Shown in pieces: positions 22,257 to 33,814 of a DNA stretch of 64,000 bases. The DNA is from Parvularcula oceani. GTDB taxonomy: Bacteria; Pseudomonadota; Alphaproteobacteria; Caulobacterales; Parvularculaceae. The stretch lies in NCBI RefSeq assembly GCF_000733125.1, contig NZ_JPHU01000007.1:1-64000 (forward strand), written 5' to 3'. Below the pieces are notes generated by a model. The model made no database searches, was not told where the DNA came from, and worked only from the letters and a program-made list of their open reading frames with translations. Numbering within the stretch: the first letter of the stretch is position 1; every line of letters begins with the position of its first letter. The position numbers were made by a program, and so were the translations under genes.

Positions 22257-23252
22257 ATGAACGGCAGCACGGTCAGCATCATCGGAGCGGGCATCGCAGG
22301 GCTCGCCTGCGCGCGCGTGCTGTCGGATGCGGGCGTGCCGGTCGCGCTGTTCGACAAGGGGCGGGGCCCCGGCGGACGGCTGTCCACGCGCAGGACGCCC
22401 TTCGGCCGCTTCGATCACGGCGCGCAGTTCTTCACCGTGCGGGACCCCGATTTCGAGGAGCAGGTCGAGGCGTGGCGGGAGGCGGGCCTCGTCGCGCCGT
22501 GGGATCGCCGCTTCGGCCGCGTCGAGGACGGCGCGCTTTCCTCCGCCGACAGGTCCCCGCGCTTTGTCGGCACACCGAAGATGAACGCCTTCATCGCCGA
22601 AGAGGCGGCCGCGCTCGGCGCGCAGTTCGGCATGCGGATCGGCACGCCCTGCCGCCAGGGAGACGGGCGGTGGTGCCTTTATACCGAATGCGGACATTGT
22701 GCGTGGAAAGCCGAGTGGATGGTGCTGGCCGTCCCCGCAGAGCAGGCGGCGGAGCTTCTTTGCGGCCTCGGCCCGCGCGGCTCCTCGAAGCTTGCCGGGG
22801 AAGCGCGGGCTGCGCGCTCGGCGCCGACATGGACCCTGATGGCGCAGTTCGAGGGTAATGACGATTTCCCCTTCGACGCGGTGGAGGCGGGCGGGCCGGT
22901 GCTCGACTGGATCTCCCGCGATGCGAGCAAGCCCGGGCGGGAGGGTGCCGGCCGATGGGTGGCGCATGCGACCTCGGAGTGGTCGCGCGATCACCTCGAA
23001 GCCTCGCCCTGCGAGATCGTCTCCGCCCTGACCGAGGCGTTCCGCGCGCTCACCGGTATCGAAACGAAGCGCGTCTTCGCCGATGCGCATCGCTGGCGCT
23101 ATGCCCGCGTGACCGAGGCCGCGGGCACGCCCTTCGGCCTCGACGCCGAGGCGCGGCTCGCCGCCTGCGGCGACTGGCGCCTCGGTCCCCGGATCGAGAG
23201 CGCCTGGATCAGCGGACGGCGCCTCGGCGAAGCGCTGCTCGAGCGGCTCTAG
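22257..23252 (+). CDS. Renalase-like NAD(P)/FAD-dependent oxidoreductase
   Basis: 331 residues. The N-terminal dinucleotide fold SIIGAGIAGLACARVL is followed by VALFDKGRGPGGRLSTRR, the GRGPGGR(M/L)STRR form typical of bacterial renalase-like flavoproteins. FDHGAQFFTVRDP and a terminal FAD-contact segment ESAWISGRRLGEALL complete the fold. These enzymes oxidise off-target isomers of NAD(P)H or related substrates; the substrate here is inferred only from the family. An AGGATGGCGGA site precedes ATG 22257. It ends in a CTAG shared with the convergent amidase stop. Confidence 0.82.
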   Translation: MNGSTVSIIGAGIAGLACARVLSDAGVPVALFDKGRGPGGRLSTRRTPFGRFDHGAQFFTVRDPDFEEQVEAWREAGLVAPWDRRFGRVEDGALSSADRSPRFVGTPKMNAFIAEEAAALGAQFGMRIGTPCRQGDGRWCLYTECGHCAWKAEWMVLAVPAEQAAELLCGLGPRGSSKLAGEARAARSAPTWTLMAQFEGNDDFPFDAVEAGGPVLDWISRDASKPGREGAGRWVAHATSEWSRDHLEASPCEIVSALTEAFRALTGIETKRVFADAHRWRYARVTEAAGTPFGLDAEARLAACGDWRLGPRIESAWISGRRLGEALLERL

Positions 23253-24859
23253 CGGGCGCCCTCGAAGGGGGAGCGGTCGCGGGCGAGCGCATCCTTCGTC
23301 TCTTCGGCCGCGAAGGCATCCGCGCGGAAGGTCGGAGTGGTCAGCTTGCGGGAAGCCGCCTCGTAATCCGCGCCCGCGGCCAGCACCCGCTCGTCGTCCC
23401 AGGCGGCGCCGAAGAAGGAGAGGCCGACCGGCAGGCCCTGCACCATGCCCATGGGCACGGTCAGGTGCGGGGTTCCCGCCATCGCCGCCATCCACCCCGC
23501 GCCGATGCCGCCCTCGTAATGATCGCCGGAGACCGGGTCGATGAGGAAAGCCGGCCCGCTCGTCGGCGCGACGAGGATGTCGACCTCGTTCTCGGCGAGA
23601 AGAGACTCGATCCCGTTGTCACGCACCGCCGTCAGCATGCGCGGCAGGGCCTTCTTGTATTCCTCGTCCGAAAGGCCGCCGGTCGCTTGGGAGTCCTCGA
23701 GAATGTCCTGGCCGAAGAGCGGCAATTCCTCCTCCGCCTCCTGCGCGTTGAAGGCGATCAGCTCTTCGAGGCTGCGCACCTCGACCTGCGGCGCCGCATC
23801 GGCGAGATAGGCGTTCAGCCCCGCCTTGAACTCGGCTTGCAGGACCAGAAACTCGTCCGCCCACAGCGTATCCGGCGCGTCCCACTCCTCGATCTCGATG
23901 AGCTCGGCGCCCTGTTCCTTCAGCGTTTCGAGCGCCGCCTCGAAGCGTTCGGACACCCGCGTGTCGTCGCCTTCGGCAAAGCGCATCACGCCGACGCGCA
24001 GGCCTTCGAGCGCATCCTCTTCCAGCGTGGCCGAGGGCAGGTGCCCGTCCGCCTCGGCCGTTGCCGGGTCGGCCTCGTCGCTGCCCGCCATGACCGAGAG
24101 GAGGAGGGCGGCATCCGCGACCGAGCGGGTCATCGGGCCGATCGTGTCCTGGGTGTGGCTGATCGGCACGACATGGGTGCGGCTGATCATGCCCACGGTC
24201 GGCTTGAAGCCGACGATCCCGTTCGCGGCGGAGGGGCAGATCACGGAGCCATTGGTCTCGCTGCCGAGCGCCGCCGGGACATAGCCTGCCGCCACGGCTG
24301 CGCCGGACCCGGACGAGCTGCCGCAGGGCGTGCGGTTGAGGCTGTGCGGGTTGCGGGTCTGCCCGCCGATCCCGGACCAGCCCGAAATGCTGTCGGTCGA
24401 GCGGAAATTCGCCCATTCGGACAGGTTCGCCTTGCCTAGGATCACCGCGCCCGCATCGCGCAGCTTCGCCACGGCCGGCGCGTCCCGGCCGGTATCGTTG
24501 TCGAGAAGGGCATAGGAGCCGGCCGTGGTGGGCATGTCCTCGGTCTCGATATTGTCCTTGATCAGGATCGGCACGCCGTGAAGAGGGCCGCGCCGCGCCT
24601 CCTCGGCGTCGAGCGCCCGGGCATTGGCGAGCGCATCCGGGCTGACCGCCAGCACCGCCTGGAGCTGTCCGTCGCGCGCCTCGATCAGGCCGAGAGCCGA
24701 CCGGGCCGCGTCCTCCGCGGTCATGGTGCGGTCCTCGAAGGCGGCGGCGAGCTGCGCGGCCGTCATCCGCTCATAGGGCGGCGCGTCCTGTGCCGCCGCG
24801 GTGAGGGCGGTGCAGGCGAGGAGGAGGGCGGGGGCGGACCGGGCCAGAAGACGATGCAT
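23249..24859 (-). CDS. Secreted amidase, amidase-signature family
   Basis: 536 residues. An N-terminal signal peptide (MHRLLARSAPALLLACTALTAAAQ, cleavage probably after TAAA) predicts export to the periplasm. The amidase-signature catalytic triad is present: the lysine in PILIKDNIE, the cis-serine and flanking GSSSGSGAAVAAG segment, and the nucleophile serine in GSETNGSVICPSA. These hydrolases cleave C-N amide bonds; homologues include peptide amidases and aryl amidases, so the substrate is uncertain. On the minus strand, diverging from rpsD across 188 nt. Confidence 0.88.
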   Translation of the reverse strand: MHRLLARSAPALLLACTALTAAAQDAPPYERMTAAQLAAAFEDRTMTAEDAARSALGLIEARDGQLQAVLAVSPDALANARALDAEEARRGPLHGVPILIKDNIETEDMPTTAGSYALLDNDTGRDAPAVAKLRDAGAVILGKANLSEWANFRSTDSISGWSGIGGQTRNPHSLNRTPCGSSSGSGAAVAAGYVPAALGSETNGSVICPSAANGIVGFKPTVGMISRTHVVPISHTQDTIGPMTRSVADAALLLSVMAGSDEADPATAEADGHLPSATLEEDALEGLRVGVMRFAEGDDTRVSERFEAALETLKEQGAELIEIEEWDAPDTLWADEFLVLQAEFKAGLNAYLADAAPQVEVRSLEELIAFNAQEAEEELPLFGQDILEDSQATGGLSDEEYKKALPRMLTAVRDNGIESLLAENEVDILVAPTSGPAFLIDPVSGDHYEGGIGAGWMAAMAGTPHLTVPMGMVQGLPVGLSFFGAAWDDERVLAAGADYEAASRKLTTPTFRADAFAAEETKDALARDRSPFEGAR

Positions 24860-24929
24860 CGGAGGAGGCTAGCCCAAGCGGGGTGCCGGTAAAGCCGTCT
24901 TGTGCAGCGCCCCCTTCGCCCGAAAGCCT

Positions 24930-24957
24930 TTGACAGTCCCGTCCAGTCTGCTAGGCG
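24930..24957 (+). promoter_or_regulatory. Putative sigma-70-type promoter of rpsD
   Basis: TTGACA (24930-24935), 16-nt spacer, TAGGCG (24952-24957). The -35 is a perfect consensus match; the -10 is poor by E. coli standards but repeats a TAGGCG/TAAGCG form seen upstream of fabD and acpP. It lies 90 nt before the rpsD start. Confidence 0.45.
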
Positions 24958-25047
24958 CGCCCGCTCACACGGGACGGGCTCGCCGCCGCCGTTGAAATCG
25001 CACGCCGGATGGTCCGGCGCGCCGAGGCGGGCCGATGAAGGATGATC

Positions 25048-25665
25048 ATGTCCAAGCGTATTCAAGCCAAATACAAGATCGATCGCCGCGTCGGCGAGAA
25101 CATCTGGGGCCGCCCCAAATCGCCCTTCAACCGCCGCGACTACAAGCCCGGCATGCACGGCCAGCGCCGCCAGCAGAAGCAGTCCGACTTCGGCCAGCAG
25201 CTGATGGCGAAGCAGAAGCTCAAGGGCTATTACGGCAACATGACCGAGAAGCAGTTCCGCAAGGTCTATGAGGAAGCCGCCCGCAAGCGGGGCAACACGG
25301 CCGAAATCATGATCGGCCTTCTCGAACAGCGCCTCGACATGGTCGTCTATCGCGCGAAATTCGTGCCGACCGTCTTCGCCGCGCGGCAGTTCGTGAACCA
25401 CGCCCATGTCAAGGTGAACGGCGTTCGCACGAACATCCCCTCCTACCGGGTCAAGCCGGGCGACGTCATCGAGATCCGCGAGAAGTCCAAGAACATGGCC
25501 CTCGTCCTCGAGGCGCTGCAGCTCGCAGAGCGCGACATTCCCGACTATATCGACGTCGATCCCAAGAAGATGACGGCGACCTATGTCCGCGTGCCGGAAT
25601 TCGCCGATGTGCCTTACGCGGCGCAGATGGAACCGAGCCTCGTCGTCGAATTCTACTCGTCTTAA
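25048..25665 (+). CDS. rpsD: 30S ribosomal protein S4
   Basis: 205 residues. S4 nucleates assembly of the small-subunit body on 16S rRNA and can act in translational control. It starts [22 protein letters not shown], the alphaproteobacterial form, followed by [14 protein letters not shown]. The S4 RNA-binding domain is at about 93-155 ([11 protein letters not shown]...[26 protein letters not shown]). ATG 25048 is preferred over ATG 25042: AAGGA at 25038-25042 is correctly spaced for it and the protein then begins MSK. It is monocistronic, closed by a strong terminator. Confidence 0.97.
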   Translation: MSKRIQAKYKIDRRVGENIWGRPKSPFNRRDYKPGMHGQRRQQKQSDFGQQLMAKQKLKGYYGNMTEKQFRKVYEEAARKRGNTAEIMIGLLEQRLDMVVYRAKFVPTVFAARQFVNHAHVKVNGVRTNIPSYRVKPGDVIEIREKSKNMALVLEALQLAERDIPDYIDVDPKKMTATYVRVPEFADVPYAAQMEPSLVVEFYSS

Positions 25666-25762
25666 GCGCTGACGCCTTCCGCGACGCGCTGCACGGGCCT
25701 TCGGCCGGTGCGCGCGGCGTGGGGGCGGAGGCCCCGCCGCCCGGCGGCGGGATCGGGAGAAG

Positions 25763-25793
25763 AAAAAAGGCCGCCCTCCGGGGCGGCCTTTTT
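25763..25793 (+). terminator. Bidirectional intrinsic terminator between rpsD and the glutaredoxin gene
   Basis: A ten-base perfect stem AAGGCCGCCC/GGGCGGCCTT with a TCCG loop, preceded by an A-run and followed by five T. It therefore works as a terminator on both strands and serves the convergent pair. Confidence 0.9.
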
Positions 25794-25815
25794 GTCTGCG
25801 CGAGTGCTCGCTGCC

Positions 25816-26142
25816 TCAGGCGGCTTCGAGCACGCCCTTCTCGGCGAGGAAGGGCTTGAGCTCGCCCTGCTCGAACATCTCGCGGATGATGTCGCAGCCG
25901 CCGACGAAATCGCCCTTCACATAGAGCTGGGGGATGGTCGGCCAGTCCGAATAGGTCTTGATGCCCTGGCGCAGATCGTCGTCCTGCAGCACGTTCATCG
26001 AGCCGTATTCGACGCCGAGATAGTCGAGGATCTGCACCACCGCGGCGGAGAAGCCGCATTGCGGGAACTGGGGCGTGCCCTTCATGAACAGCATGACGGG
26101 GTTCTTCTCGATCTCGGTCTGAATGGTCTCGTGGGCGGACAT
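25816..26142 (-). CDS. grxD: Monothiol glutaredoxin, Grx4 family
   Basis: 108 residues. The active site CGFS (in FPQCGFSAAVVQIL) marks the monothiol class, which binds and delivers [2Fe-2S] clusters rather than reducing disulfides. Other family features are MLFMKGTP, WPTIPQLYVKG (cis-proline for glutathione binding) and VGGCDIIREMFEQGEL. The start at 26142 has GGAGG correctly spaced; the frame extends upstream over unrelated sequence antisense to miaA. Expected cytoplasmic role in iron-sulfur cluster trafficking. Confidence 0.94.
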   Translation of the reverse strand: MSAHETIQTEIEKNPVMLFMKGTPQFPQCGFSAAVVQILDYLGVEYGSMNVLQDDDLRQGIKTYSDWPTIPQLYVKGDFVGGCDIIREMFEQGELKPFLAEKGVLEAA

Positions 26143-26224
26143 GGCGGCCTCCTTTTCTCGGCCTGCAGGTAGGAGAGGCGCCCGCCATGGGCAAGGCGGG
26201 GCCGAAGCGGCTAAGCGGCGGCCC

Positions 26225-27139
26225 ATGACGCCCGTCCTGATCCTCGCCGGTCCCACGGCCAGCGGCAAGTCCGCCGCCGCGCTGGCCCTGGCCCGCGCCA
26301 TCGGCGGAGAGATCGTCAATGCCGATGCGATGCAGGTCTATGAGGGCCTGCGCATCCTGACCGCACGGCCCTCGGAGTGTGAGGAGCGGGTCCTGCCCCA
26401 CCACCTCTACGGCCATGTTCCGCCGGAAGAGCGCTATTCGGCGGGCCGTTTCGCCCGGGAGGCGGCCGGGGCGATATCCGGCATCCGGTCGCGGGGACAT
26501 GTGCCGGTCGTCGTCGGCGGAACCGGCCTCTATCTGCGCGCGCTGACGCAAGGGCTGAGCCCCGTGCCGGACATCCCGGCTGAGCGCGTCCGGGATGCCG
26601 AGCGCGCCTGGGAAGCGGACCCCGAGGGCGTCCGCGCAGCGCTCATCGCCCGCGATCCCGCCGCGGGCGCGCTCGTTCCTGCCGACCGGCAGCGCCATGT
26701 GCGGGCCTTGTCGGTGCTGGAGGCGACGGGCCGCCCGCTGTCTTCCTGGCAGAAAGAGCCGCCTTCGCGCCTGACGGAGGGACCGTTCCGGGCAGCGGTC
26801 CTCTCGCCGCCGCGCGACGCCCTCTACGACCGCATCGAGCGGCGCTTCGACGCCATGATCGAGGCGGGGGCGCTCGGCGAGCTGCGCGCGCTTCTGGCGC
26901 GGGATCTGCCCCCCGGCCTGCCGCTCCTCAAGGCGCTCGGCGTGCCGGAGCTTGCGGCGCATCTTCGCGGCGAGCTGGCTCTGGAGGAGGCTGTGTCTGC
27001 GGCGAAGCGGGCCACGCGGCGCTTCGCCAAGCGGCAGCTGACCTGGTTCCGGGGCCAGACGGACTGGCCGCTTTTCGAGGATGGGGCGGCGGCCGCCGAT
27101 CATCTGGCTCAGAGCGTCTCGGCCAGAAGCTCCGCATAG
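26225..27139 (+). CDS. miaA: tRNA dimethylallyltransferase
   Basis: 304 residues. Transfers a dimethylallyl group to N6 of A37 in tRNAs reading UNN codons. The P-loop is LAGPTASGKSAAAL, followed by NADAMQVYEGLRILTARPS for the prenyl/tRNA site, VVVGGTGLYLRAL, and a C-terminal KRATRRFAKRQLTWFRG. ATG 26225 gives the usual N-terminus; the track back to 26123 is noncoding. The substrate DMAPP links it loosely to the isoprenoid genes at 44-46 kb. Its 3' end overlaps the convergent PPC-domain gene by 31 nt. Confidence 0.95.
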   Translation: MTPVLILAGPTASGKSAAALALARAIGGEIVNADAMQVYEGLRILTARPSECEERVLPHHLYGHVPPEERYSAGRFAREAAGAISGIRSRGHVPVVVGGTGLYLRALTQGLSPVPDIPAERVRDAERAWEADPEGVRAALIARDPAAGALVPADRQRHVRALSVLEATGRPLSSWQKEPPSRLTEGPFRAAVLSPPRDALYDRIERRFDAMIEAGALGELRALLARDLPPGLPLLKALGVPELAAHLRGELALEEAVSAAKRATRRFAKRQLTWFRGQTDWPLFEDGAAAADHLAQSVSARSSA

Positions 27140-27534
27140 CCGGTCTCGGCGTCGAGCGGCCGGGAAAACCTCACGCCCTCCGCAAGGCCGAGAACGATCT
27201 CGGCCGTCGTGCGAATGAGGGAACCGGCAAGGAGGTGCCCGCCCGTCACGCGGCCCTCTCTATCGGAGAGCATTACGTGCAAATGCGGCCCGTCCACCGA
27301 GAACGTACCCGACAGCGAGAGGAGCTCGTAATCCTTCCCCGTCACGCTCGCCTCGTCCCGGCCCGCATGGCGCAGCGCGGCGACCGACAGGCTGCCGACC
27401 GCCGAAACGACGAAGCCCGCCTGCTCGCCTTGCGCCGCGAAGGCCTCCTCCAGCGCGCCGCGCAGGTCCTCGCCAGGCCCGAGCCGCAGGACGAGAAAGC
27501 GGGCGGCGCTGGCAGGGAAGACGACGGGCGTCAC
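27109..27534 (-). CDS. PPC/DUF296-domain protein
   Basis: About 141 residues, almost entirely one PPC (DUF296) domain: GFVVSAVGSLSVAALRHAG, the paired HLHVMLSDREGRVTGGHLL motif whose histidines could bind a metal, and IRTTAEIVLGL. In plants this domain sits in AT-hook DNA-binding proteins; bacterial single-domain members form trimers and their function is mostly unknown. GTG 27534 is chosen because it follows the phhA stop with a GAGG site just upstream; ATG 27573 would overlap phhA by 35 nt. Likely co-transcribed with phhA. Confidence 0.7.
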   Translation of the reverse strand: MTPVVFPASAARFLVLRLGPGEDLRGALEEAFAAQGEQAGFVVSAVGSLSVAALRHAGRDEASVTGKDYELLSLSGTFSVDGPHLHVMLSDREGRVTGGHLLAGSLIRTTAEIVLGLAEGVRFSRPLDAETGYAELLAETL

Positions 27535-27538
27535 CGCC

Positions 27539-28435
27539 TCAGCCCTTGGCGAAGCGGCCGCCCTTCTTGGCATAATCCTGCGTGCCCTCGTGGATCACTT
27601 CGTCCGTCTCAAGAACGTCCGCGGGCTTATAATCGTACTCTCCGGCGGCATCCTCCTCGCGCAGGCGGTCGTAGAGCGGGGCGAAATCGGTGTTCTGGGT
27701 CCTCTCCAGCAGGTCCTCATAGCTGTCGATGACGAAATAGGTCTGCTGGAAATCGTCGATCTTGTAGGCCGTGCGCATCAGCCGCTCGACCGAGAAGCCG
27801 AGGCGGTTGGGCGAGGGATCCTCCAGGCTGAATACGCTCTCGGCCGGGCTCGACACGATGCCCGCGCCATAGATGCGCAGGCCGTCCTCGGACTTCTTGA
27901 GGCCGAACTCCACCGTGTACCAATAAAGCGCGGCGAGGTTCTTGAGGCAGCCCGAGCCGAGGCTGCGAAGGCCGCCCTTGCCGTAAGCCTCCATATAATC
28001 GCCGAAGACCGGGTTCGACAGCATGGGGACATGCCCGAAGACGTCGTGGAAGACGTCCGGCTCCTGGATGTAGTCGAGCTGGTCGGGCTTGCGGATGAAA
28101 TTGCCCGCCGGGAAGCGCCGGTTCGCGAGGTGATCGAAGAAGACCTCGTCGGGGACGAGGCCCGGCACGGCGACGACGCGCCAGCCGGTCAGCTTTTCGA
28201 GCTCGTCCGACATGCGCTCGAAATGGGGAATGCCGCCGCTGCCGAGGTCGAGCGCTTTCAGCCCGTCGAGGAAGGCGTCGTCGGCGCGGCCCGGCAGCAC
28301 CTTCATCAGCCGCTCATAGAGCGTGTCCCAGGTGCCGTGCTCCTCCGCCGTGTAGCTCTCCCAGTCCTGCGGGATCGTGTAGTCGTCGGCGGGCTTCTGG
28401 CTGGCCCTGTGGAATGTCTTTTCTGCGGCGGTCAT
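27539..28435 (-). CDS. phhA: Phenylalanine 4-monooxygenase
   Basis: 298 residues. Converts phenylalanine to tyrosine using molecular oxygen and a pterin cofactor. Iron ligands are the two histidines of DVFHDVFGHVP and the glutamate of YWYTVEFGL, as in all aromatic amino-acid hydroxylases. Other family features are RRFPAGNFIRKPDQLDYIQEPD and GAGIVSSPAESVFSL. There is no ACT regulatory domain, as usual for bacterial forms. On the minus strand a TAGAAT element 50 nt upstream (about 28480) could be a -10. The next gene, on the same strand, is the PPC protein. Confidence 0.95.
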   Translation of the reverse strand: MTAAEKTFHRASQKPADDYTIPQDWESYTAEEHGTWDTLYERLMKVLPGRADDAFLDGLKALDLGSGGIPHFERMSDELEKLTGWRVVAVPGLVPDEVFFDHLANRRFPAGNFIRKPDQLDYIQEPDVFHDVFGHVPMLSNPVFGDYMEAYGKGGLRSLGSGCLKNLAALYWYTVEFGLKKSEDGLRIYGAGIVSSPAESVFSLEDPSPNRLGFSVERLMRTAYKIDDFQQTYFVIDSYEDLLERTQNTDFAPLYDRLREEDAAGEYDYKPADVLETDEVIHEGTQDYAKKGGRFAKG

Positions 28436-28532
28436 GTCGTCCTCCGTGGCGGGCCGTCCTCGGGCCTCTCGCGCATTTTCCCTATTCTAACAGGAACGCC
28501 CGCGCACCGCACACGGTTCGCCAGTGTCGCCC

Positions 28533-29390
28533 TCAGAGGTAGCGGCGCAGCGTGCTGCGCACGCTCTGCACATAGCTGCCGCCGAACAGGCGGACGTGGA
28601 AGAGCAGCGGGTAGAGATTGTAGAGGTCCCGCCGTTCGCCGAAATCCGGCGCCAGCGGCCGGTGCTCGGAATAGCGGGCGAAGAAGCGCTCGCCGAACGT
28701 GCCGAACAGGGTCGAATAGGCGAGGTCGATCTCGGGATCGGCATAGTAGATCGCCGGGTCGATGAAGCCGCAGTGGCCTTTGCCGTCCACCAGCACGTTT
28801 CCGCCCCAGAGGTCGCCATGGATGAGGGTCGGGGTGGAGCCGCCGGGGATCAACCGGTCGAGCCTGCCGCACAGCGTCTCGACATCGTGCAGCAGGGCGG
28901 CATCGATCCGCCCCTCCTCTCGCGCGTGCCGCGCCATGTGCATCAGGCGGTGCTCGGCGAAGAAGGCGCGCCAGTCCTCCATTTGCGGGTTGGGCTGGCG
29001 CAGGGGGCCGATCACAGTATCCCGATTGAGGCCGAAACGCTCCGCCGTCACGCCGTGCAGCGCGGCGACCTTGTCCGCCGCATCCTCCTGCGCCGCGCCG
29101 TCGAGGCGCCCCTCGGCGGGGACGTGATCCATCACCAGGAGGCGCTCCTCGGCGTGGTGCACGCCCGGCACCGGGAAGCCGTGACCGGCCAGCGTTTCCA
29201 GCATGAAGGCTTCGAGCGTGAGGCCGGAAAACGCGCCTTCCGCCCGCTTCGCGACGAGGTCGCGCCCATCGGACAGGCGCAGGCGGGTCAGCACGGTCCC
29301 GCTGCCCGACGTGCCGCGGCCGAGCGCTTCGGTCTGCGTGACCGAGGCGCCGAGAATGCTTTCGAGCGCGTTTCGCTGGTCCGGTGTCAT
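28533..29390 (-). CDS. Fructosamine kinase family protein
   Basis: 285 residues with the aminoglycoside-phosphotransferase-like kinase fold. It has the ATP-lobe lysine in DLVAKRAEG, LLVMDHVPAEG in the hinge, the catalytic loop TLIHGDLWGGNVLV (aspartate base) and the metal aspartate in GFIDPAIYYADPEIDLA, plus a C-terminal YNLYPLLFHVRLFGGSY. Bacterial fructosamine-3-kinase homologues phosphorylate glycated amines such as ribulosamines, aiding protein deglycation. The 34-nt spacing from the SDR gene upstream suggests one transcript. Confidence 0.88.
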   Translation of the reverse strand: MTPDQRNALESILGASVTQTEALGRGTSGSGTVLTRLRLSDGRDLVAKRAEGAFSGLTLEAFMLETLAGHGFPVPGVHHAEERLLVMDHVPAEGRLDGAAQEDAADKVAALHGVTAERFGLNRDTVIGPLRQPNPQMEDWRAFFAEHRLMHMARHAREEGRIDAALLHDVETLCGRLDRLIPGGSTPTLIHGDLWGGNVLVDGKGHCGFIDPAIYYADPEIDLAYSTLFGTFGERFFARYSEHRPLAPDFGERRDLYNLYPLLFHVRLFGGSYVQSVRSTLRRYL

Positions 29391-29423
29391 GCAGGGGGAA
29401 CGGGCAGGGCGGACAGAAGGTCC

Positions 29424-30194
29424 TCAGCGCACATGCGACGCGCCGTTCACGTCGAAGGTCGCGCCCGTCGCGGACGGGCAGGCATCCGACAAGAGGAAGG
29501 CGACCAGCCGGCCGACCTCTTCTGGCTCGGCGAAGCGGCCGAGCGGCACGGTCTCGGCCTGCTGCGCGACGCGGCTCGGATCGCGCCGCGCCATGCGGGT
29601 CGCCACCCATCCCGGCGCGACCGTATAGGCGCGCAGGCCGTGGCGGGCATAGGCGCGGGCGAGCGTCTTGGTCAGCGCCACCACCGCGCCCTTGGAGGCG
29701 GCGTAATGGGCATGGTCCGCATCATCGCCGCGCTGCGCCGCCCGGCTCGCGATATTGACGAGCGCGCCGCCCGTGCCGCGCGTGAAATGCAGGGTCGCCG
29801 CGCGGGAAAGATCGGCCACCGCCTGCACGTTGACCGCCATCGTCTTGGCCCAGCCCTGCGCCCATTCGGCCTCGGACGCCGTCAGCGGGCAGGGCTCGTA
29901 GATGCCGGCATTGTTGACGAGGCAATCGAGCCCCGGCGCGACCTTCACCGCCTTCTCCCAAAGCTGCCCGCCAGCGCCGGGCTGGGACAAATCGGCGCCG
30001 AGGACATGGGCGGGCGGCATGCCGATCTCGCTCGCGATGCCTTCCGCCTCGTCACGCCCGCGCCCGTAATGAAGGAGGACGGATGCGCCTTGCGCGGCGC
30101 AGATCCGCGCCGTCGCCGCCCCGATCCCGCGCGAAGCGCCGGTGACGAGGACGGTGCGGCCGGAAAGGGGGCGGGCGAGATCGGGCTTGGTCAC
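29424..30194 (-). CDS. SDR-family NAD(P)-dependent oxidoreductase
   Basis: 256 residues with the classical short-chain dehydrogenase plan: TVLVTGASRGIG cofactor motif, LVNNAGI, active-site serine in NIASRAAQRG and YAASK (catalytic tyrosine and lysine). It ends in the common GATFDVNGASHVR. Substrate not deducible. GTG 30194 is chosen because GAGGAGC lies 6 nt upstream. The ATG at 30245 would overlap the neighbouring secreted-protein gene. Confidence 0.85.
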   Translation of the reverse strand: MTKPDLARPLSGRTVLVTGASRGIGAATARICAAQGASVLLHYGRGRDEAEGIASEIGMPPAHVLGADLSQPGAGGQLWEKAVKVAPGLDCLVNNAGIYEPCPLTASEAEWAQGWAKTMAVNVQAVADLSRAATLHFTRGTGGALVNIASRAAQRGDDADHAHYAASKGAVVALTKTLARAYARHGLRAYTVAPGWVATRMARRDPSRVAQQAETVPLGRFAEPEEVGRLVAFLLSDACPSATGATFDVNGASHVR

Positions 30195-30216
30195 GGAATG
30201 CTCCTCAAGAAGGCGG

Positions 30217-30966
30217 TCACTGCGGTTCTGACAGCTCGAGCGCACGAACAGCGCTGTCGAGCTTCGATTGCGTTCCGCCCGATGGCGCGAAGCAGTATTC
30301 GAGCATCATGTCCGCCGCATGCCGCAGCCGTTCCATGTCCTCGCCGGTCGGGAAGTTCAGCGTTCGACCTGTCGTCATGCCGCCGAACACGTAGACCTCG
30401 CCGTCATGCACCGAGGGCGGAGGTGGTGGAATGTCGTTCTCCCACCGGGCATGCGCGACACGCGTGCGAGCGAGACGGGCATTCACTGCATTGACGTAGC
30501 GCACACCGAGTGGGCCGAGCGGTGCAACCTCACAGGTCTCGACGTCCTGTCTGGCCGCTTGGGCGACTGCGAGCGCCGGTTCGGACCGCAAGCCTCCTCT
30601 GAGCTCATCGTGGGCGGAGACGGCTCTCGCCCCCTCTGGGAAGCGGGACCATAAGTTCTGGTCGAGACGCGTTCCAATGAGGATGAGATGGTCCCTCCTT
30701 CTGCGCAGGATCGAGAAGCCACTCTCCGGCCCGAAAGAGGGCAGTTTCATCGCCCAGAGAAGTTCGCTGTCATCGTCCGATAGCTCCCGCGGCAGACCCA
30801 AGGCATAGCCTTGCAGGTATCGGAGCTGGGAGGACCAGTTGCCGAGTTTGCCGGAGACCGGTGCTTCAGGGGGATAGAGATGATCTTCAACGTCTCCCTG
30901 ACCCCCGGTGTAAGTCACGAGCGAGGGTCCGAGAGCGAGGGCGGTCAGGGCGATGATCAACTGCAT
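30217..30966 (-). CDS. Hypothetical secreted protein
   Basis: 249 residues, not recognised. A hydrophobic N-terminus (MQLIIALTALALGPSL) suggests a signal peptide. The mature part has no repeats or membrane spans. It contains two cysteines (DVETCEVAPLG; MMLEYCFAPSGG), a proline run in DIPPPPPSVHDGEVYVFGG, and an even spread of charged residues. Base composition is lower in GC than the flanking genes and codon choice is less biased, which may mean recent acquisition. It precedes the SDR gene on the same strand and diverges from clpB. No function is assigned. Confidence 0.55.
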   Translation of the reverse strand: MQLIIALTALALGPSLVTYTGGQGDVEDHLYPPEAPVSGKLGNWSSQLRYLQGYALGLPRELSDDDSELLWAMKLPSFGPESGFSILRRRRDHLILIGTRLDQNLWSRFPEGARAVSAHDELRGGLRSEPALAVAQAARQDVETCEVAPLGPLGVRYVNAVNARLARTRVAHARWENDIPPPPPSVHDGEVYVFGGMTTGRTLNFPTGEDMERLRHAADMMLEYCFAPSGGTQSKLDSAVRALELSEPQ

Positions 30967-31121
30967 CGGACGACACTAGGCGGTGCCGAGCTCGCTTTGG
31001 AAGGCGATGCGGTCGCTCGCCCTCCTCCTATTGCAGTGACATCTAAGCAACACCATCTGATCTCGCACAAGGCGTCGCCGCTTGAAGGGGCGCTATCCAT
31101 CTGACGCTCAGGAGAGGTCAC

Positions 31122-33779
<2,658 letters not shown>

Positions 33780-33786
33780 GTCTTCA

Positions 33787-33814
33787 AGCCCCTTCCGCCT
33801 CGGCGGGAGGGGCT
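33787..33814. terminator. Hairpin between convergent clpB and the Mrr-like gene
   Basis: AGCCCCTTCCGCC pairs with GGCGGGAGGGGCT around a 2-nt loop, with a single G-T pair: a 13-bp stem filling the 34-nt gap between the two stops. There is no U-tract on either strand, so termination is likely but not certain. Confidence 0.5.

Noticed and set aside
21414-23495. 693-residue minus-strand open frame
   Set aside because: Antisense to the phosphatase and the renalase-like gene, both well supported.
28524-30494. 656-residue plus-strand open frame
   Set aside because: Antisense to the fructosamine kinase and SDR genes.
31081-31102. Heat-shock (sigma-32) promoter before clpB
   Set aside because: CTTGAAG is followed by a CCAT-like element after only about 7 nt, too short for a sigma-32 spacer, so it was not called.
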